Source: Stratiolaelaps scimitus (taxonomy: Eukaryota > Arthropoda > Arachnida > Mesostigmata > Laelapidae). From it: 64,000 nt of DNA. The stretch lies in assembly GCA_019614645.1 (NCBI GenBank), contig JABWDB010000004.1, forward strand, positions 4,154,001-4,218,000, read 5' to 3'. Positions 52,001 to 63,888 of this stretch are shown here, in pieces. A program made the translations under genes and the position numbers. The notes under the pieces were generated by a model, which saw only the letters and a program-made list of their open reading frames with translations, had not been told where the DNA came from and ran no database searches. The stretch's first letter is position 1. Each line of letters opens with the position of its first letter.

Positions 52001-53251
52001 CGACTACGCGATGCCCGCAAGCGGATCCAGACAGCCTCTACAAAATGGTCCCGTACGGGTCTTTCGAACCAGCCATCTCTTGGTGGTTCGACTTCCGTGA
52101 TGTGGTCATCGAACGCACTTGTTTACGAATTCCATGATTGGGACGGCCCAATCATGGGCAACGCAACGCCAATAGCATCAGCTCTTTCGATTAGTACAAG
52201 AGTGCTGGAACGGCAAAGAGTTGTTAAGGCCGGGGACATCCAAATAAAATCCGCAGCAGCAAGAAGCAACAGGCAATTCAGTGCTGATGCTTTGGTAGCC
52301 TCGCCTAGCAAAGCACATGAATCTGTTCTGGCTTCTGATGCTCACCGCGCCACAACTGATGATGCCACTGCGACCGGCTGTAGCGCACAGGTGGCAACTC
52401 TGAGGTGATCGTCAAGGATGGAGTCCCAGCGTTGGAAGGGTATTGGAAAATGCTTGCCAACAGCAAAAAAACTGGTGTCAGTGACACTGCACAAAAGTCT
52501 TACAGAGCACGAGACGACACGCGTCGAAAACCAGAGATTCGCAGAAGCTCGCACGTACGAGACGTGATGTGTCTAAGGAGTCAATAGCTGTAACGCCTAT
52601 AACTGAACTGCACGAGATTTGAGAAAGTTTCGAAAAATCGAGTAGCCTCATCTTCAGAAGGAATAATCTACGTAGTGGTAGTGGACAGTTCCGCGTACTT
52701 AACGTGCCGTCAGCCTTTTGCCTGTCCTTTAGATGATACTCCCCATCGCAAGTGGAAAAGAAAGTACCAACAGACAGCATAAACATTATACAGAATGTAA
52801 TGAGTACCTGATTGGTAATTCATTCAACGGGGAATTTGAATTAAAAAGAAAAGTACGTCCACGTTTATGAATATAATATTTTGTTGAGCAGACGAACATC
52901 TGCATAAATAAAATGATCTACTTACGTCGATAATATTGACGAACTCGTTCATGATATAGTTTACCATGGACAAGGCATGATTTCTTGAATCCTCGTCGAA
53001 GAAGTTTTTCACGTATATGTTCGCGAGTGAGATACCGAGCTTGTCGGTGAGGTGGTCCCAACACCATCGCCACTGAGGATCTGCTCTGGTCTAAGCAGAA
53101 TCAGATACGCGTACGATGGTGGATTTGGGGACGTGTTAGTTTACCAAGGTATTATATGTTTGTACCGAAAATACTTAGAAATCAAACGAAAAACTACGTT
53201 ATAAAAATAATGAATACAGGAAAAGTTCTCTAAACACGAAGTACATTACAT

Positions 53252-53285
<34 letters not shown>

Positions 53286-53302
53286 ATGTAATGTACTTCG
53301 TG

Positions 53303-53351
<49 letters not shown>

Positions 53352-56010
53352 TTACCTGTTCATACAGAACGGCGTCGAAATCGCTAAAGTGGTCCCGCGA
53401 TGCTTTTCCTAGTCTCGGGTATGCTTCGAAAACTACACGCCACAACTGAAATCCATTGAAACCGAACAATGTTTGATTTTCTCCATCAGCTTGTACACTT
53501 TAGTTAATAAATTATTAGTATTATGTGCCGGAATATACACTATAATGAGAGCATAAGGAACACGCGAATATCCTCTTTGCGAATTTGATCCTAGTAAGGA
53601 GTCCAAGCTACAAAGCAAAAGACTGACGGAAGAATGACAGACTTCAAGCGATCGTCGTTAGCAGAAGAAAATGAATAGAACAACGAAAGAGATTTTTCTT
53701 AGCAGGAGAGTTTGTTGATAAACGAGACTTCAAGACATTCGCATGGAACACGAAGTTGGTTGAACAAGCGTGCCATTTATTATTTATGTTATGGAAGATG
53801 TTTTGGAAAACTGCGCAAGATAATGAGCGATGAATTAAAATGTATTGATGGCCTTGAGTCCCGTTAAGGTGAAATTCGGTTGGTACCATTAAAATATCAC
53901 AACTAGTTACGATATCCCCACAAAATGGTACAAGTTAATCAAAAAGTCGCGGCGGAGCTGAGTTTCGACAGCTCTAGGCTTGTCTGATTTTGGTCAGTCT
54001 CTGTGTTTCATTTTGCTGGAGCAAAGTCCAATGGCGATACATGGGGAGATCAGGAGCACTCGAGCTAATATTTGAGAAAAATAACTCATCGCTTTGAATT
54101 ACTTGCCCGAAAATCAAACCAGAACTTAACCTTTTGCTCAAATTCGAGATTTTGGTTCTTGTTGAGCTGGCCTTAGGATATCTGCTCTATTTTTTGACTA
54201 ATGTACCATACAAGATAACCCCTCACTTGACTAAGTCTTCAATATTGATAACAAACCAAGTATGTTTTTTTTGTGAAACATGACCATATTTAAGTAGTGA
54301 AATACTAGGAGAAGTAGGATTTCATCGTTGACAAATCTTCATCTTCACAAAGTCGAGACAGACTCTGAGAGCTCAACAGGGTCTTCTATCCCCGCCATTC
54401 AATCCAAGCCCGTTCCCCTGCTGTGGTTGCGCTAGAGAGTAGATGGGGACGGTGGGAATCTAGTTAATTCATTCATGCACGTCACTAATTAGATCTTGTT
54501 AATAGGGTAATCGCCTCTTGATATCTTGCACATAACAAATCACAATATTGACAGGTACAGGTTCTATTTTGTTCGTGGAAACCTTCGGCATGACGTGATA
54601 CACTAGAAGTGTCTTTCTATTGTGAGTTTGTCATTAGTGGCGACACCATTATCAGCAACAGCATAACTATCATGAGCAGCAGCAGCAGCTGAATGAATAT
54701 CATACCATGTAGTTGGCGAGGGTTCGCTTATCTCTTCTGCGCAGCCGATTAGCTACCCTAATGACGAACTCCAGTCCGCCAACGTTGATAATTTCGTCCT
54801 CGCCAATGGGATCAACGAGCAATGAGTTTAAGTACCTGTTCATAGATGACACCACTATTAGACAATTGCGCTAACGTCGGTCAGAGCACCGTTATCACAG
54901 TAACATACGTATCGACAACAGATAGAGAGAGAGGGATTGATTTTTTTTGGTATGGTTCACTCACCCGCTCTGCTATACGCTCAAACTACCTGTTCAATTT
55001 CAAATCCAGAGAAATTTTATGAAACGAAGCTGTCCAAGAATCTGTCGGGGAGTCTCGTTTCGTCTGAATGCAAAACGCATCTTCGTCCGCAGACACTTCC
55101 GTAGGAGGGAGATTACTGTAGGTACATAAAAATGAGTATCTGATTTGAGAAGTAATGAATTTGAGAAGAAACGTGATGTTAAACATTAACGAACAGATCC
55201 CAGTCGATAGTTGGAGAGATCGCCTTGAAGTCGGAAAGTGGCATTTTCATGTAGTGGGACTGACCACTATGAGAGGCCTGCAAGTGGACACGATGAGAAC
55301 ATCAACAATGTAAATACAATTGATCAGGCCGGCGTGAATGATTTTGCGTGAAGAATAGGCTGTAGTTAGATGGAGACGTTCGTAGAGAAACGATAGTAGC
55401 TCTAAGCTTTCACCGTTTGCGGAACGCCAAAGAACTCATCACGGTAAACACGTTACGCAGGATCAGGGTACGCAGTAGCCACCAGTGTAGCATTGGCGCA
55501 GAGAATTAGGTCGCAGAAATTAGCTTTAACCACTCAAGAGGGAGAAATATATGCGATGCGAGTCGTCTGAGAGAAATGTGCGTGGGTACTCGTGGAGAAG
55601 GCATGCCAATGCGCAAGGGTGGGGATCGAACCCTTGCACCTACAAGTCTCCTCCGGTTATAAGACGCGCATGAATGCACCACGCCACCGGGCTCGAAACC
55701 TGATGCTCCATATATATATATGTGTGTGTGTTAGTTAGTATGTGTATTTAGAATAACCAGATAGAGCATCGGGTGTCAAGCCCGATGGCGTGGTGCATTC
55801 ATGCGCGTTTTGCAACCGGAGGAGACCTGTAGGTGCACGGGTTCGATGTCAGAGCGGTGGCTTGGATGGCTGAGTCTCTGACTGGGAGAAGCCCAAGGCC
55901 GCAGGTTCGAGCCCCATTGCGTGACATAGAAGAGAACCTAAGCATTGTAAAATTGCAGTTCCTTTAATAAACAAATAAAGCTTTACGTTTTTCCTTTGCA
56001 ACCGGAGTAT

Positions 56011-56052
<42 letters not shown>

Positions 56053-59000
56053 CTAGTAGGTGTGACGTGTAATATATACTGGGCCACACGGTGGGACACG
56101 AAGTAGATGACGGGGTGCTGCAATGGCTCAGTCAGTTAATATCCGTACGCGGATTGAAGTAGTGTGTGCGTGTGTCTGCCCCTATTTCTATTCCATCACA
56201 GCAAGTTTGGGCGATCTTTTTTATAGACGGAATGAAACTTGGTTCTTTCCACCCTACGAGGAACTGATTTGTGCAACAGACACATACACACTACTTGGCC
56301 ATGCATATTTATTTAGTCCTTCTATTTTGGGTTTGTTCTTAAACGACGTCGAATGTTTCTTTGAGAAATTAAATATTCTTAACAAGGAAGTGCAACATTT
56401 GCTGAGAAAAGACGGCGCATGTGCTTGTTCTCGACACGCGCCTTTATTAAGACGCGCGAAAGGAGAAAGTATCACTTACACTGGCCAGGTCAAACTCGAA
56501 GGAAAGCACCTCCTCGAGCTCCTCTCTGACCTGGTTAGTATTTTTGGCACCCAGCAGAGAGGCAGCTTCTGTCATAAGCTTGAAGTACGCATTCACAACG
56601 GGACCCGTCAGATCTGATGGAGAATATATATACATATGAATGGGAGAAATTCGTTAAAATTGTTCCGATTGTCTGACGCCGCCGTTCGAACCCGACGTTG
56701 ATCCCGAATGTCATATGATTCATCGCATACCTCGTCTATCTATTAGTCATATAAGATCCATTGCCAATTACAACGCAGCAATCGGTACATCCCGTCTCAA
56801 CTGGGATACGCACCTTTAACGTAGTAGTCGCGATTGGATAGTCCGAGGCTTGCCTGGTCGATGTTGAGCAGGTATTTCGTGTTATTACTGTCGTCAACGA
56901 TGAAACTTAAACTGAATATCGAGTCATCCGGGAGGCCGAGCTTTCGTAAAGCGAAGGTCGTCTTCATCCAATCAAACGAGCTTTCATTCCAGTTGGAGCC
57001 CTCCACAACGGGCCAACCACCCAACTCCCGAAGAATCTTTAACAGGGGCTCTTCGCCGAGCTTGTCCAGGACGCCTAAAATTAACAACGTACCAATGAAC
57101 ATTGAATAAGGGCTAGCTGAGCACGAGCGTGCGCTCGATGGCCCAAAAAGTTACTGAAAAATAATCCTATTTAATTCAATATATGCCGTATATTCCATTT
57201 ATTGAATTAAATAAAATACGTATTTCGTTTGCTTCGTTGTTTTTTGGTTTTTTGTTTTTATTATTCGGGTGTTGCAATTTCATGATAGCAAATTCTCGCT
57301 TGGTTTATCGATCGCTTTGGTGTTGGATATACTGGCAGAGTGGTGAGCACTTTCGAAGATAAGAGGTACTAACCGATGTTCATGCAGCTCTGATAGAGGT
57401 TCTTGAGTTTAATGACATGGACTGGGTCCTTCTTCGGGTCTACTGGCTTTTCAATGACACCGCGAAGTTTTGCGTCTAATTCATCCTGGATAATCGAGAA
57501 CTGAGAGAGGTGTGACCTGTCGTCAGCGATCTTTTGTTCCTAAAGGAAGATGCAAGAGAATAATAATCTTAATCACCACCTGATACAGTACAGAAGCTAT
57601 TCATTCTAGTTGCCTGCCTGAACGTCCTGTAAGCAATGTTTTTAGTCCTGTTACGAAAGGTCGACGGAATAACATGCGTTAGTCAGATAGCAAACATCCA
57701 CCTGCGCGAAACTGGTGGTCCTTCGATGTGGAAGTTCTATGCCAGTAAGATGGCTGCATATAGTTGCATAAGCGCTGCGGTGTAGACTAGTATCTTCCTC
57801 TTACTTTCAAATGTGGAATGCAGAGAACGATCATTAGTTAATAGCTTGAAGTATCGCTCGTACAAGTAGCGATGAAGCTTTCCGACTGTCTAGCGCTGCT
57901 TTCTCTATTTGGAGTAGCCTTTGTCGACTGGGAATCTCGACGCTATGGGCCGGAGGGCCACCCTCGACGCCTGGCAAGAAAAGTTGACACAAGTTACTCC
58001 CGGAGGAGCGACCGAGGGGTGTTGGACCAAAAGTCTGGATGATTTAGAGCATATGGTTAATCGATGCCAGACAGAGGGGCACGAGGGAAGTTCTGGGCAA
58101 GCCAGTCAGAATTAGTAACATGCATGGTCAATACAAGGACGGCGTTGAAGGAGGTTATAAACTTTATGGGAGAGATCATTAAATTAAGGGAGAGCAAGGA
58201 GATAGAAAGGAGCGCTCTTTCCTTTGGGGGGTTTTGGAGTCTCTCTCGACCGTTAGCTAGGGTCTGTCTGGACCGGTTTCCCCCGCGCACATTTCCATTA
58301 ACATGGGCCGGGGATCAGGTGATGGAGCGTCCCCTGGCAGGACTCCTACAGAATCCCAAAGTAGCCGTAAAGACAAACAATCCTGTACTGGCTGGAATGG
58401 AACAGTTTTACACACCTGTATGGGATATGATGATCATATCATACAGGCAGGCGCAAACTCCAGACAGCCAATTAATTTGGATGTCCACTACCTGCTATGT
58501 GTCCACCACCAATAGCCGGTGCCACCCACTTTAAATTCTACCCTTTTCAACGGATGAAGACCCTTAAAGGTGTTGACGGTCAGGAGCTCACACGATGCTT
58601 CTTCAACCTCAATCTGTGTTTATGCCTCGCTGAAGTCTGGATAGACTGAAAAATGTGCCTCCATTTAGTTTCAGGAAGATACCTACGCGGTGGGTGGTTA
58701 TGATATTCCAGGGCGTGGTTCAGACCAGTGCTAAGGTCCGCACAGAGTCTGACTTCCCCAGTCTTCTATTTTTGGCTGATAGTAAACCGAACACTAAGCT
58801 GCAACAAATTACCGCATTAATCGTTCTTCGTGCTCACAAACCTGCATAAAATTGCCACAGGTGAATTGGTAAAAGTCGGTACACGGATCAACGGTCGGGT
58901 CCATATTTTCGGTGATTTGTGCCGCGGCCTTGATACAGCCAGGAGTCAGGCAGCGACTGTAGTTGGCCATGGCGACCTGTTGAAGGTCAGCCACTGTTGA

Positions 59001-61974
59001 CCCGTTATATAACGCAGATCCCGTAGCATGAGGTGATCTCGAAGTCCCTCGTTGAGCTGAAGTGGAATCAAAAGATCATACGCAGCATGTTAATTGCTGA
59101 TGCGCAACAATTAGTTTCGTGTGATTCGAGAAAACAATTCGCGAACAAAATCATCACTGAATTATTTGTAGTTGGAGCACATTCAATTGAAAACATGGGT
59201 TTCCCGGTCCAGGACGTCAATATGTGGACCTGACCGTTGGTCAGGCTGACTTGATAGAATAGCAACAACCGTCATTCTTTTATCGAATCGCGTCTCGGTA
59301 GTTTGGGGTAACAATGGTAAACTTCTCGTTCTATGTATCTGCGCTAATTGTTGGGTTAATTAGGCGTACCGAAGTACTGTGCTACTTAACCGAAACTTGT
59401 ACGGGCGAAATTCGGCTCTCGCATGCTTGTCTGCACCAAACATTAAATTGTTCGTGTGGTATTAGATAGTAATACTTTGACAGTCGAGTCCGGTGGCGTG
59501 GTGCCTTCCGTGTGGACCTTGCAATCAAAGGAGACACCTAGGTGCACGGGTTCGAGCCCCACCGTTGCACATTTGCATTTAAGGGGTTCGCCTTATGAAG
59601 CAATGCCGAAAGCTGGGTTCTGTAGCTGTTGCCCCAAATCAAAGTCAAGCGTGGGGGACAAAGCCTCCTTCGATTTATCTCTGCTACAAGATACAATGAT
59701 AAATTTCCACAGTCGACTGGTGTCACCCTTCAACTCTAGAAACGGGCTCTATGGAAGTGTCGTATAGCCCATCTGACGGAGGGAGGTGTAGGGGACTGCC
59801 TTAGAATGCTTGGAGGTCTTCCACTGAGGATGTATCGTGTCGCCGAGAGAGAGACCTGGAGCTACCACAGGTGGTGCACCCTGAGCGGTCGAACAGCTCT
59901 CATCAATGAGCAAGACAAAGGGGCTGTGATCAGAGACGAGTGGAGTTATCCCGACTCTACCTGTCATTAGTGAAAATTTCTCACAGTTAGTTAAATCAAT
60001 GCGATGTATTGAAGTTTGCGAGAACGGGCGGGTAATCTTGTTTATAACTAACGAGTACGTAGCCTTTAGAACTGAAAAACGCAGTTGGCCATGGCGACCA
60101 GTTGAGCTTCCTGCGACGGCTTGCCAAGATTTATATTTGAGTCACCCAGCAGTAGACTGAGTGTGTAGTTAAAGGGGACCATCTCAACCAGGACATCTAG
60201 CAGTTTTCACTCGAAGGCGCTTAGCCTGAACAGTACCATCTATTATTACAACTATCGAGAGAGCGGCGCAACGAGCCCGCACGAAATTCCTTGCCAACCA
60301 GTAAAAGTAAAACCAGGTATATCTATTTAGCACATTGAGTACTTTTAGTCACGTCTCAATGGGGTCAAATTCTCTCCTCATCCAAAAAGGCACTCCAGTT
60401 GCCCCGTTCTATCTAAAACCGCTTGTCCCAGCATAAATATGAATGGCTGAAAAACTACCGTTTGAGCATACCATAATTAACAAACTCCAATGTAATAAGC
60501 TCTAGATGCTTTCATAAAATTAAACCCATTCATAATGCACAAGAAGCGCATTTTGAATCCAAACTGATGTTGAGATACGCCAGTAGCGTTACCCTAGGGC
60601 GTTTATGAGACACTGCAAACATTTTGCAGCTTTTGTATTCACTGCTTTGATAACCTTCAGCACCGGAGTCATCGAGGGGTTCCGTTATTTTGACCGTCCG
60701 CAAGGTTCTCGAACCCTGGGATTTATAGGAGTTCTTCCTCAGACGTTTCTGTTTTGCATCGCACTTTGATGGAATCAAAGGTGAGCCGGGAAGACTTCCT
60801 GACCAGCTCGGGTGTCGACTACGACCGTCCTCACAGCAGCCGCATACAACTTTTCAAGGCTCATAGCGGAGTCACACTGGCCAACCTAATCCACAGATTG
60901 AGTTGCCGGATGTGGGGTAGAAACGATCAACACTGGTCGCCTCGGGGTGCTCCGACCTAACTTTCTGTGGGATCGATGTTTCCTAATTGCTCTTCGTTTC
61001 TCGATGTCGTACACTCTCAAAGAACAGAGTGTCGAATGAGCTCTATTGCAGTTGACACACGTGGGTGCATCCTTACAGCTAACTGCCATGTTGCCAGAAT
61101 CGCCCCAACATTTAAAAGCTCTCTGGCTTGGGCAGGTGACTTCTATATGGCCAAGCCTTCGGCATTGAAGGAAGATCGGACACGAGTCGGTTCAATGGTG
61201 TGATGAGAGCCCCAGATGTGACCGTCTAAGCGATCATGCTTAATAATCGAAACACAGCAGTTCCACGAGACAAATAATGGTATCGGAAGTGTTCGTCTCA
61301 AGATGCGGGTTCGTAATACTTCTCCACTAGGGCACTTGGCAAATGGAAAATGGTAGTTATTATCATTATCATCAGAAATTCAGTTCATGTTATGGCATGT
61401 AGATACATCTTAGGCATCGAGCCGTAAGCGTGTGACTTGCGGTTGAAGGGTTAAGGGCAACTTAGATGAAGTAGTGTTTGACATTGCCACAAATCAATTC
61501 ACATTGAGGTTTATTCTCGGAACTGCGACGCTTGCGTTTTCGAAAATATTGAATTATATATACATTAAATATGTATATTTATATATATATATATATACAG
61601 GACATATATAACAAGTAGTCGCATACACAAAGAAAGACAGTATATTATTGAAGTAATTGTATAACAGCTATAATATTTAGATATTAGAAATATAATTCCC
61701 AAAATTTAGAGCTATAATAGTCTTAGTGAAATCAACAATGCCAAGAAAATATGACAGCTATATACTGGTAGATATGGTCAACACACTGGTGACAAGTTCT
61801 AGCCCCTATTATTAAATATAACCCGTTATGATCAGCACACTTCGTATCAATGCATCGATCTGATCTTTCTCACAGCACAGTCTCTCACCAACTATACTCT
61901 GGTACTGGTGACCCAGGAAGGCGAGTGCGATTGCGATTTCCACAAGCATAGCCACGGCCACTAGGACACGCCAA
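46072..61974 (-). CDS. Neprilysin-like zinc metallopeptidase, family M13
   Basis: Exons (minus): 61974-61889, 58993-58842, 57539-57374, 57074-56814, 56613-56480, 55277-55195, 54835-54706, 53445-53356, 53090-52926, 50675-50603, 50172-50021, 47831-47625, 47446-47252, 46556-46420 and 46207-46072. The phases agree and give about 721 residues, usual for the family. The first exon gives a hydrophobic anchor ([20 protein letters not shown]). Exon 2 opens the ectodomain ([20 protein letters not shown]). Active-site parts: NAYY about 510, HEIIH about 551-555, ENIADNGG about 617-624 (third zinc ligand Glu and the Asp), HSPFSYR near the C-terminus, and terminal CTVW. M13 enzymes cut peptide hormones outside the cell. 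The 5' end is uncertain: the 61974 acceptor is weak and needs an upstream exon, or the ATG inside that exon is the start, which would make a signal-peptide-like N-terminus. The exon 6 donor (GTTCGT) is weak but keeps phase and the W-x-x-Y-L-N motif. Confidence 0.9.
46978..47095 (-). mobile_element. SINE-B copy
   Basis: Minus-strand SINE-B in a neprilysin intron. It has the GGTGGTGCATTCG head and the TTTGCATTTAAAGGGGTCAG / TTATGAGGCAATGCCGAAGG tail. Confidence 0.7.
48214..48266. repeat. Short tandem repeat, AAATATTGAGCACCAA unit
   Basis: Three imperfect copies of an AATAAATATTG(AGCACC) unit in a neprilysin intron. Confidence 0.6.
48300..49290 (-). mobile_element. Decayed LINE reverse-transcriptase fragment
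   Basis: The minus strand, over several frames, reads as non-LTR reverse transcriptase: [13 protein letters not shown] (motif A, about 49170), [16 protein letters not shown] (motif B, about 49020), IAYAKDIAS (motif C, about 48940) and [15 protein letters not shown] (about 48800). A C-terminal stretch continues to about 48300. Frames are broken by stops and shifts. The catalytic Y-A-D-D is Y-A-K-D here, so even an intact frame would be inactive. It sits in the neprilysin intron between exons 11 and 12, in the same orientation as the host gene. Confidence 0.8.
50718..50745. repeat. G-rich tract, G-quadruplex-prone
   Basis: Long G runs broken by single A's. On the neprilysin transcript it is a C-rich pyrimidine tract 43-70 bases upstream of exon 10, so it may help the acceptor. 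Length variation is likely. Confidence 0.8.
51318..51400 (+). mobile_element. tRNA-like SINE head
   Basis: TGGTAGCCCAGCGGTCAA resembles an A box and GGTTCAATCAT a B box, spaced as in a tRNA. There is no clear cloverleaf. It is probably the head of a SINE in a neprilysin intron. Confidence 0.4.
51937..52017 (-). mobile_element. tRNA-like SINE or tRNA pseudogene
   Basis: On the minus strand the ends GGGCATC and GGAGCCC pair mostly, as an acceptor stem would, and GGTTCAAATCT resembles a B box. The T stem pairs poorly and the anticodon arm is unclear, so it is not called as a working tRNA. Confidence 0.4.
52132..52157. repeat. Perfect 11-bp hairpin, 4-base loop
   Basis: CCATGATTGGG-ACGG-CCCAATCATGG. 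Function unknown. Confidence 0.8.
53233..53304. repeat. AT-centred perfect inverted repeat, 27-bp arms
   Basis: The left arm (AACACGAAGTACATTACATT plus AT) at 53233-53259 is repeated exactly in inverted form at 53278-53304 around an (AT)n core. It lies in the neprilysin intron just below exon 8. Confidence 0.95.
53309..53350. repeat. (AT)n microsatellite
   Basis: Pure AT run directly beside the inverted repeat, ending six bases before the exon 8 donor end. Confidence 0.95.
55615..55850. repeat. Inverted SINE-B pair around an (AT)n/(GT)n core
   Basis: A minus-strand SINE-B head (about 55705-55618) and a plus-strand one (about 55777-55848) face each other at roughly 90% identity by eye. The symmetry extends a few bases inside the SINE (GATGCTC / GAGCATC) up to an (AT)n-(GT)n core near 55709-55731. 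It lies in the neprilysin intron between exons 5 and 6. Confidence 0.85.
55850..55982 (+). mobile_element. SINE-A copy
   Basis: It has a tRNA-like head (GATGGCTGAGTCTCTGACT, B-box-like GGTTCGAGCCCC) and the tail GACATAGAAGAGAACCTAAG, CATTGTAAAATTGCAG, TTTAATAAACAAATAAAG. It matches the copy at 37560. Confidence 0.75.
56015..56050. repeat. (AT)n microsatellite
   Basis: Pure AT run in a neprilysin intron. Confidence 0.95.
57921..58534 (+). pseudogene. Possible decayed transposon ORF (gag-like), unproven
   Basis: Two overlapping plus-strand frames (57921-58115 and 58064-58534) have coding-like composition, including an amphipathic, heptad-prone stretch ([20 protein letters not shown]). Further fragments continue to about 58790 in shifting frames. 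It lies in the neprilysin intron between exons 2 and 3, on the opposite strand. I infer a LINE ORF1-like remnant from context and composition; no zinc knuckle is seen here. Confidence 0.35.
59484..59625 (+). mobile_element. SINE-B copy
   Basis: It has the GTCCGGTGGCGTGGTGCCTT head, B-box-like GGGTTCGAGCCCCACC, and the tail GCATTTAAGGGGTTCGCC, TTATGAAGCAATGCCGAAAG. It lies in the neprilysin intron between the first two placed exons. Confidence 0.8.
59749..61205 (-). mobile_element. LINE fragment: ORF1 zinc knuckles and endonuclease
   Basis: On the minus strand, 61150-60880 encodes a gag-like knuckle region: [47 protein letters not shown]. The Cys spacing follows non-LTR ORF1 proteins of the I/Jockey type. 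Further along, fragments of an apurinic-like endonuclease appear: [15 protein letters not shown] (about 60310), [14 protein letters not shown] (about 60140) and [15 protein letters not shown] (about 59940, the family's S-D-H block). Stops and frame changes break all of these, and the reverse transcriptase is absent. It sits in the intron between the first two placed neprilysin exons, in the same orientation. Confidence 0.75.
61568..61600. repeat. (AT)n microsatellite
   Basis: AT run flanked by ATACATTAAATATGTAT, itself partly palindromic. Confidence 0.85.
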
Positions 61975-62382
61975 CTAGTGTAAGTTCACCTTGTCTTCTC
62001 CGGCCCCACCACAGAGATTGCCAACTCCTGTAAGACAACACTGACGTCAGCAACAGTTAAAGGTTACTGAACAATCAAATAAATCAATCCCGATGGAAAC
62101 ATTCCTTGAGTAGCTTTGTGCGGAGTGTTTTGACATTCAAGTAACGAAGACCGTATAAATCGGGTGCATGCTGGCTATGGATCCCTGAAACAAATGAATC
62201 AAGTGACACATTCAATGGAAGAGCCGGAATGTGCGAGCTAGGCGGCGACGGCAGGATTGAGTGTGTCAACTCGTACGAGCGGCGGCATTTCGGGACAAAC
62301 GCGTAGCTGATGAGTATTTTCAGGCTTAAAAGTTCCTCGTCCGAGGCATTCCACTAATACTTTCAAACCGGTGTTTGTTGGC

Positions 62383-62423
62383 ATAAATACATATAGGCTT
62401 CTGAAAAACCTATATGTATTTAT
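62383..62423. repeat. Perfect 15-bp hairpin
   Basis: ATAAATACATATAGG and CCTATATGTATTTAT are separated by 11 bases. Function unknown. Confidence 0.85.
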
Positions 62424-63094
62424 AGGGACTGATACAAATATGCGTGATAAGCACGAAGAACACAGACATGAGACTTTGTGAGTGGCGAGAGGACACGCCA
62501 TCGGAAATGATCGGAAATTGCCAACTAAGTGTGGAATGAGGATGTAGACTAACGTGAAATGAAGATCCTATTAATGATTGTCACCAGAGGCGACGTAACA
62601 ATATAACCAGATTATTTTCGTGCCCTTGTGGTGCTACTAGACCAATTATTTTACTCTGTGATAAAGGTTTGTAATTACCTTTTGTAATAGCGGTTACCTT
62701 CAGTAACAACGTGGCTTTAAGCGAAAGGAATTTTGTGAATTTATCGGCACTGCTTTTAGGGCAATGTCACTTCAAAGATAGGACTTCTGCGAAAATAGTA
62801 AGTGAAAATATTATTATCTAGCATCGTTCTCGGCAGCAGTAGCGGGTATCACTCACTCTTAGCCTTATATATCCACGGAAGATCTGATACAATGCACTTC
62901 ATGGCATTAAATCTTTGGACCCCCAGTCCGTTTCTCATCAGATATTTCTCGGTACTTATCCGTATGGCATTACTATGAGATATGTCGGGAGGAAAAACAC
63001 CTCACTACAATAGGCTGTAACTTGGGTAGTACCTAGGGACACAACTTGGATACATAGACCAGTAGGTTAAGAGCTGAGGTCTAATAAATTTTCC

Positions 63095-63190
63095 GTCCAC
63101 GGTACTGCTTTCGGCAGTGCTTCATAAGAGCTGAGGCCTGTCAGATAGGAGAACAGCTGAGGGTCAGCTCGAAAAAACAACCAACTAGAC
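63095..63190. mobile_element. SINE fragments with palindromic tail
   Basis: A minus-strand SINE-B 3' piece (CCACGGTACTGCTTTCGGCA GTGCTTCATAAG) is followed directly by a plus-strand tail, GAGGCCTGTCAG..AGCTGAGGGTCAGCT plus A-rich AACC, as in SINE-C. This is a composite junction. Confidence 0.55.
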
Positions 63191-63419
63191 CGGTAGTGGA
63201 GGCGTGTTGATGCTGAGCGTAAATGGCGCGCAGATCCGAATTGCCAATGGTGTAATGTAACACGATAAGAGGTGAATTTCCTTGGCCGCTTCCCACCAGA
63301 AGAGTCTTTAGAGCAACGACGAAGCTAAGTCCTGCCTGCTTTTCTCTGTGCTGCGATGCTGTTTGCGGGTTGTTCAAGTTGTGTGTGTACGTGTGCCGTT
63401 CACGTCGGTACGCCGGCGC

Positions 63420-63775
63420 TGTGTGTGTGGGCCGCGCGCGCGTGCCGGACGGGTTATGTTTTCGGGATGGCCCGCCGGGTAGCCGGCCGCTCAAGAGAGC
63501 GCGGGCTGGGCTGGCCGAAGAGGGTCTCCCCGTGGACGTTGATGTCGGTGAGACCTCAATGAGTGACGAACGAGGGAGGCTAAGCACGGCGGGAGCCGCG
63601 AGGCGCGAGCTCTAACGAGACATTCGAAAAGCGAAGGCCGATTCCCTAGGGCATGGACTTGATCATGATACCCCGGCCGAGGAACTAGATGGGAAGGAAG
63701 ATATACCCTCGCGGCAATCAAGAGGTTCCAGATAAAGCGTGCCGAGAGAGAAACTGATAACAAAGAACTTCGCGT
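63420..63775 (+). pseudogene. CpG-rich decayed ORF, probably transposon ORF1 start
   Basis: One plus-strand frame has coding-like, Glu/Asp/Arg-rich composition across two stops: LPVDVDVGETSMSDERGRLS, then KAKADSLGHGLDHDTPAEEL, then DGKEDIPSRQSRGSR. It resembles the acidic N-terminus of a non-LTR ORF1, but I see no diagnostic motif. The stops make it a relic. Confidence 0.35.
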
Positions 63776-63888
63776 GCTCCTAACCTACCCTAGACGTCCT
63801 CTACTTCAAGCCCATCTTCATCTCAACTGGTACCCCCGACTCGACATTTATAGGGGGTTTCATTACACCCCACCTTTAGATACAAGCG

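Noticed and set aside
52097..52408. 103-codon plus-strand frame in a neprilysin intron
   Set aside because: Overlaps equally open antisense frames and carries no transposon or cellular motif.
55850..55925. Functional tRNA gene
   Set aside because: A B-box-like motif is present, but the stems pair poorly and the tail matches the SINE-A copy at 37560.
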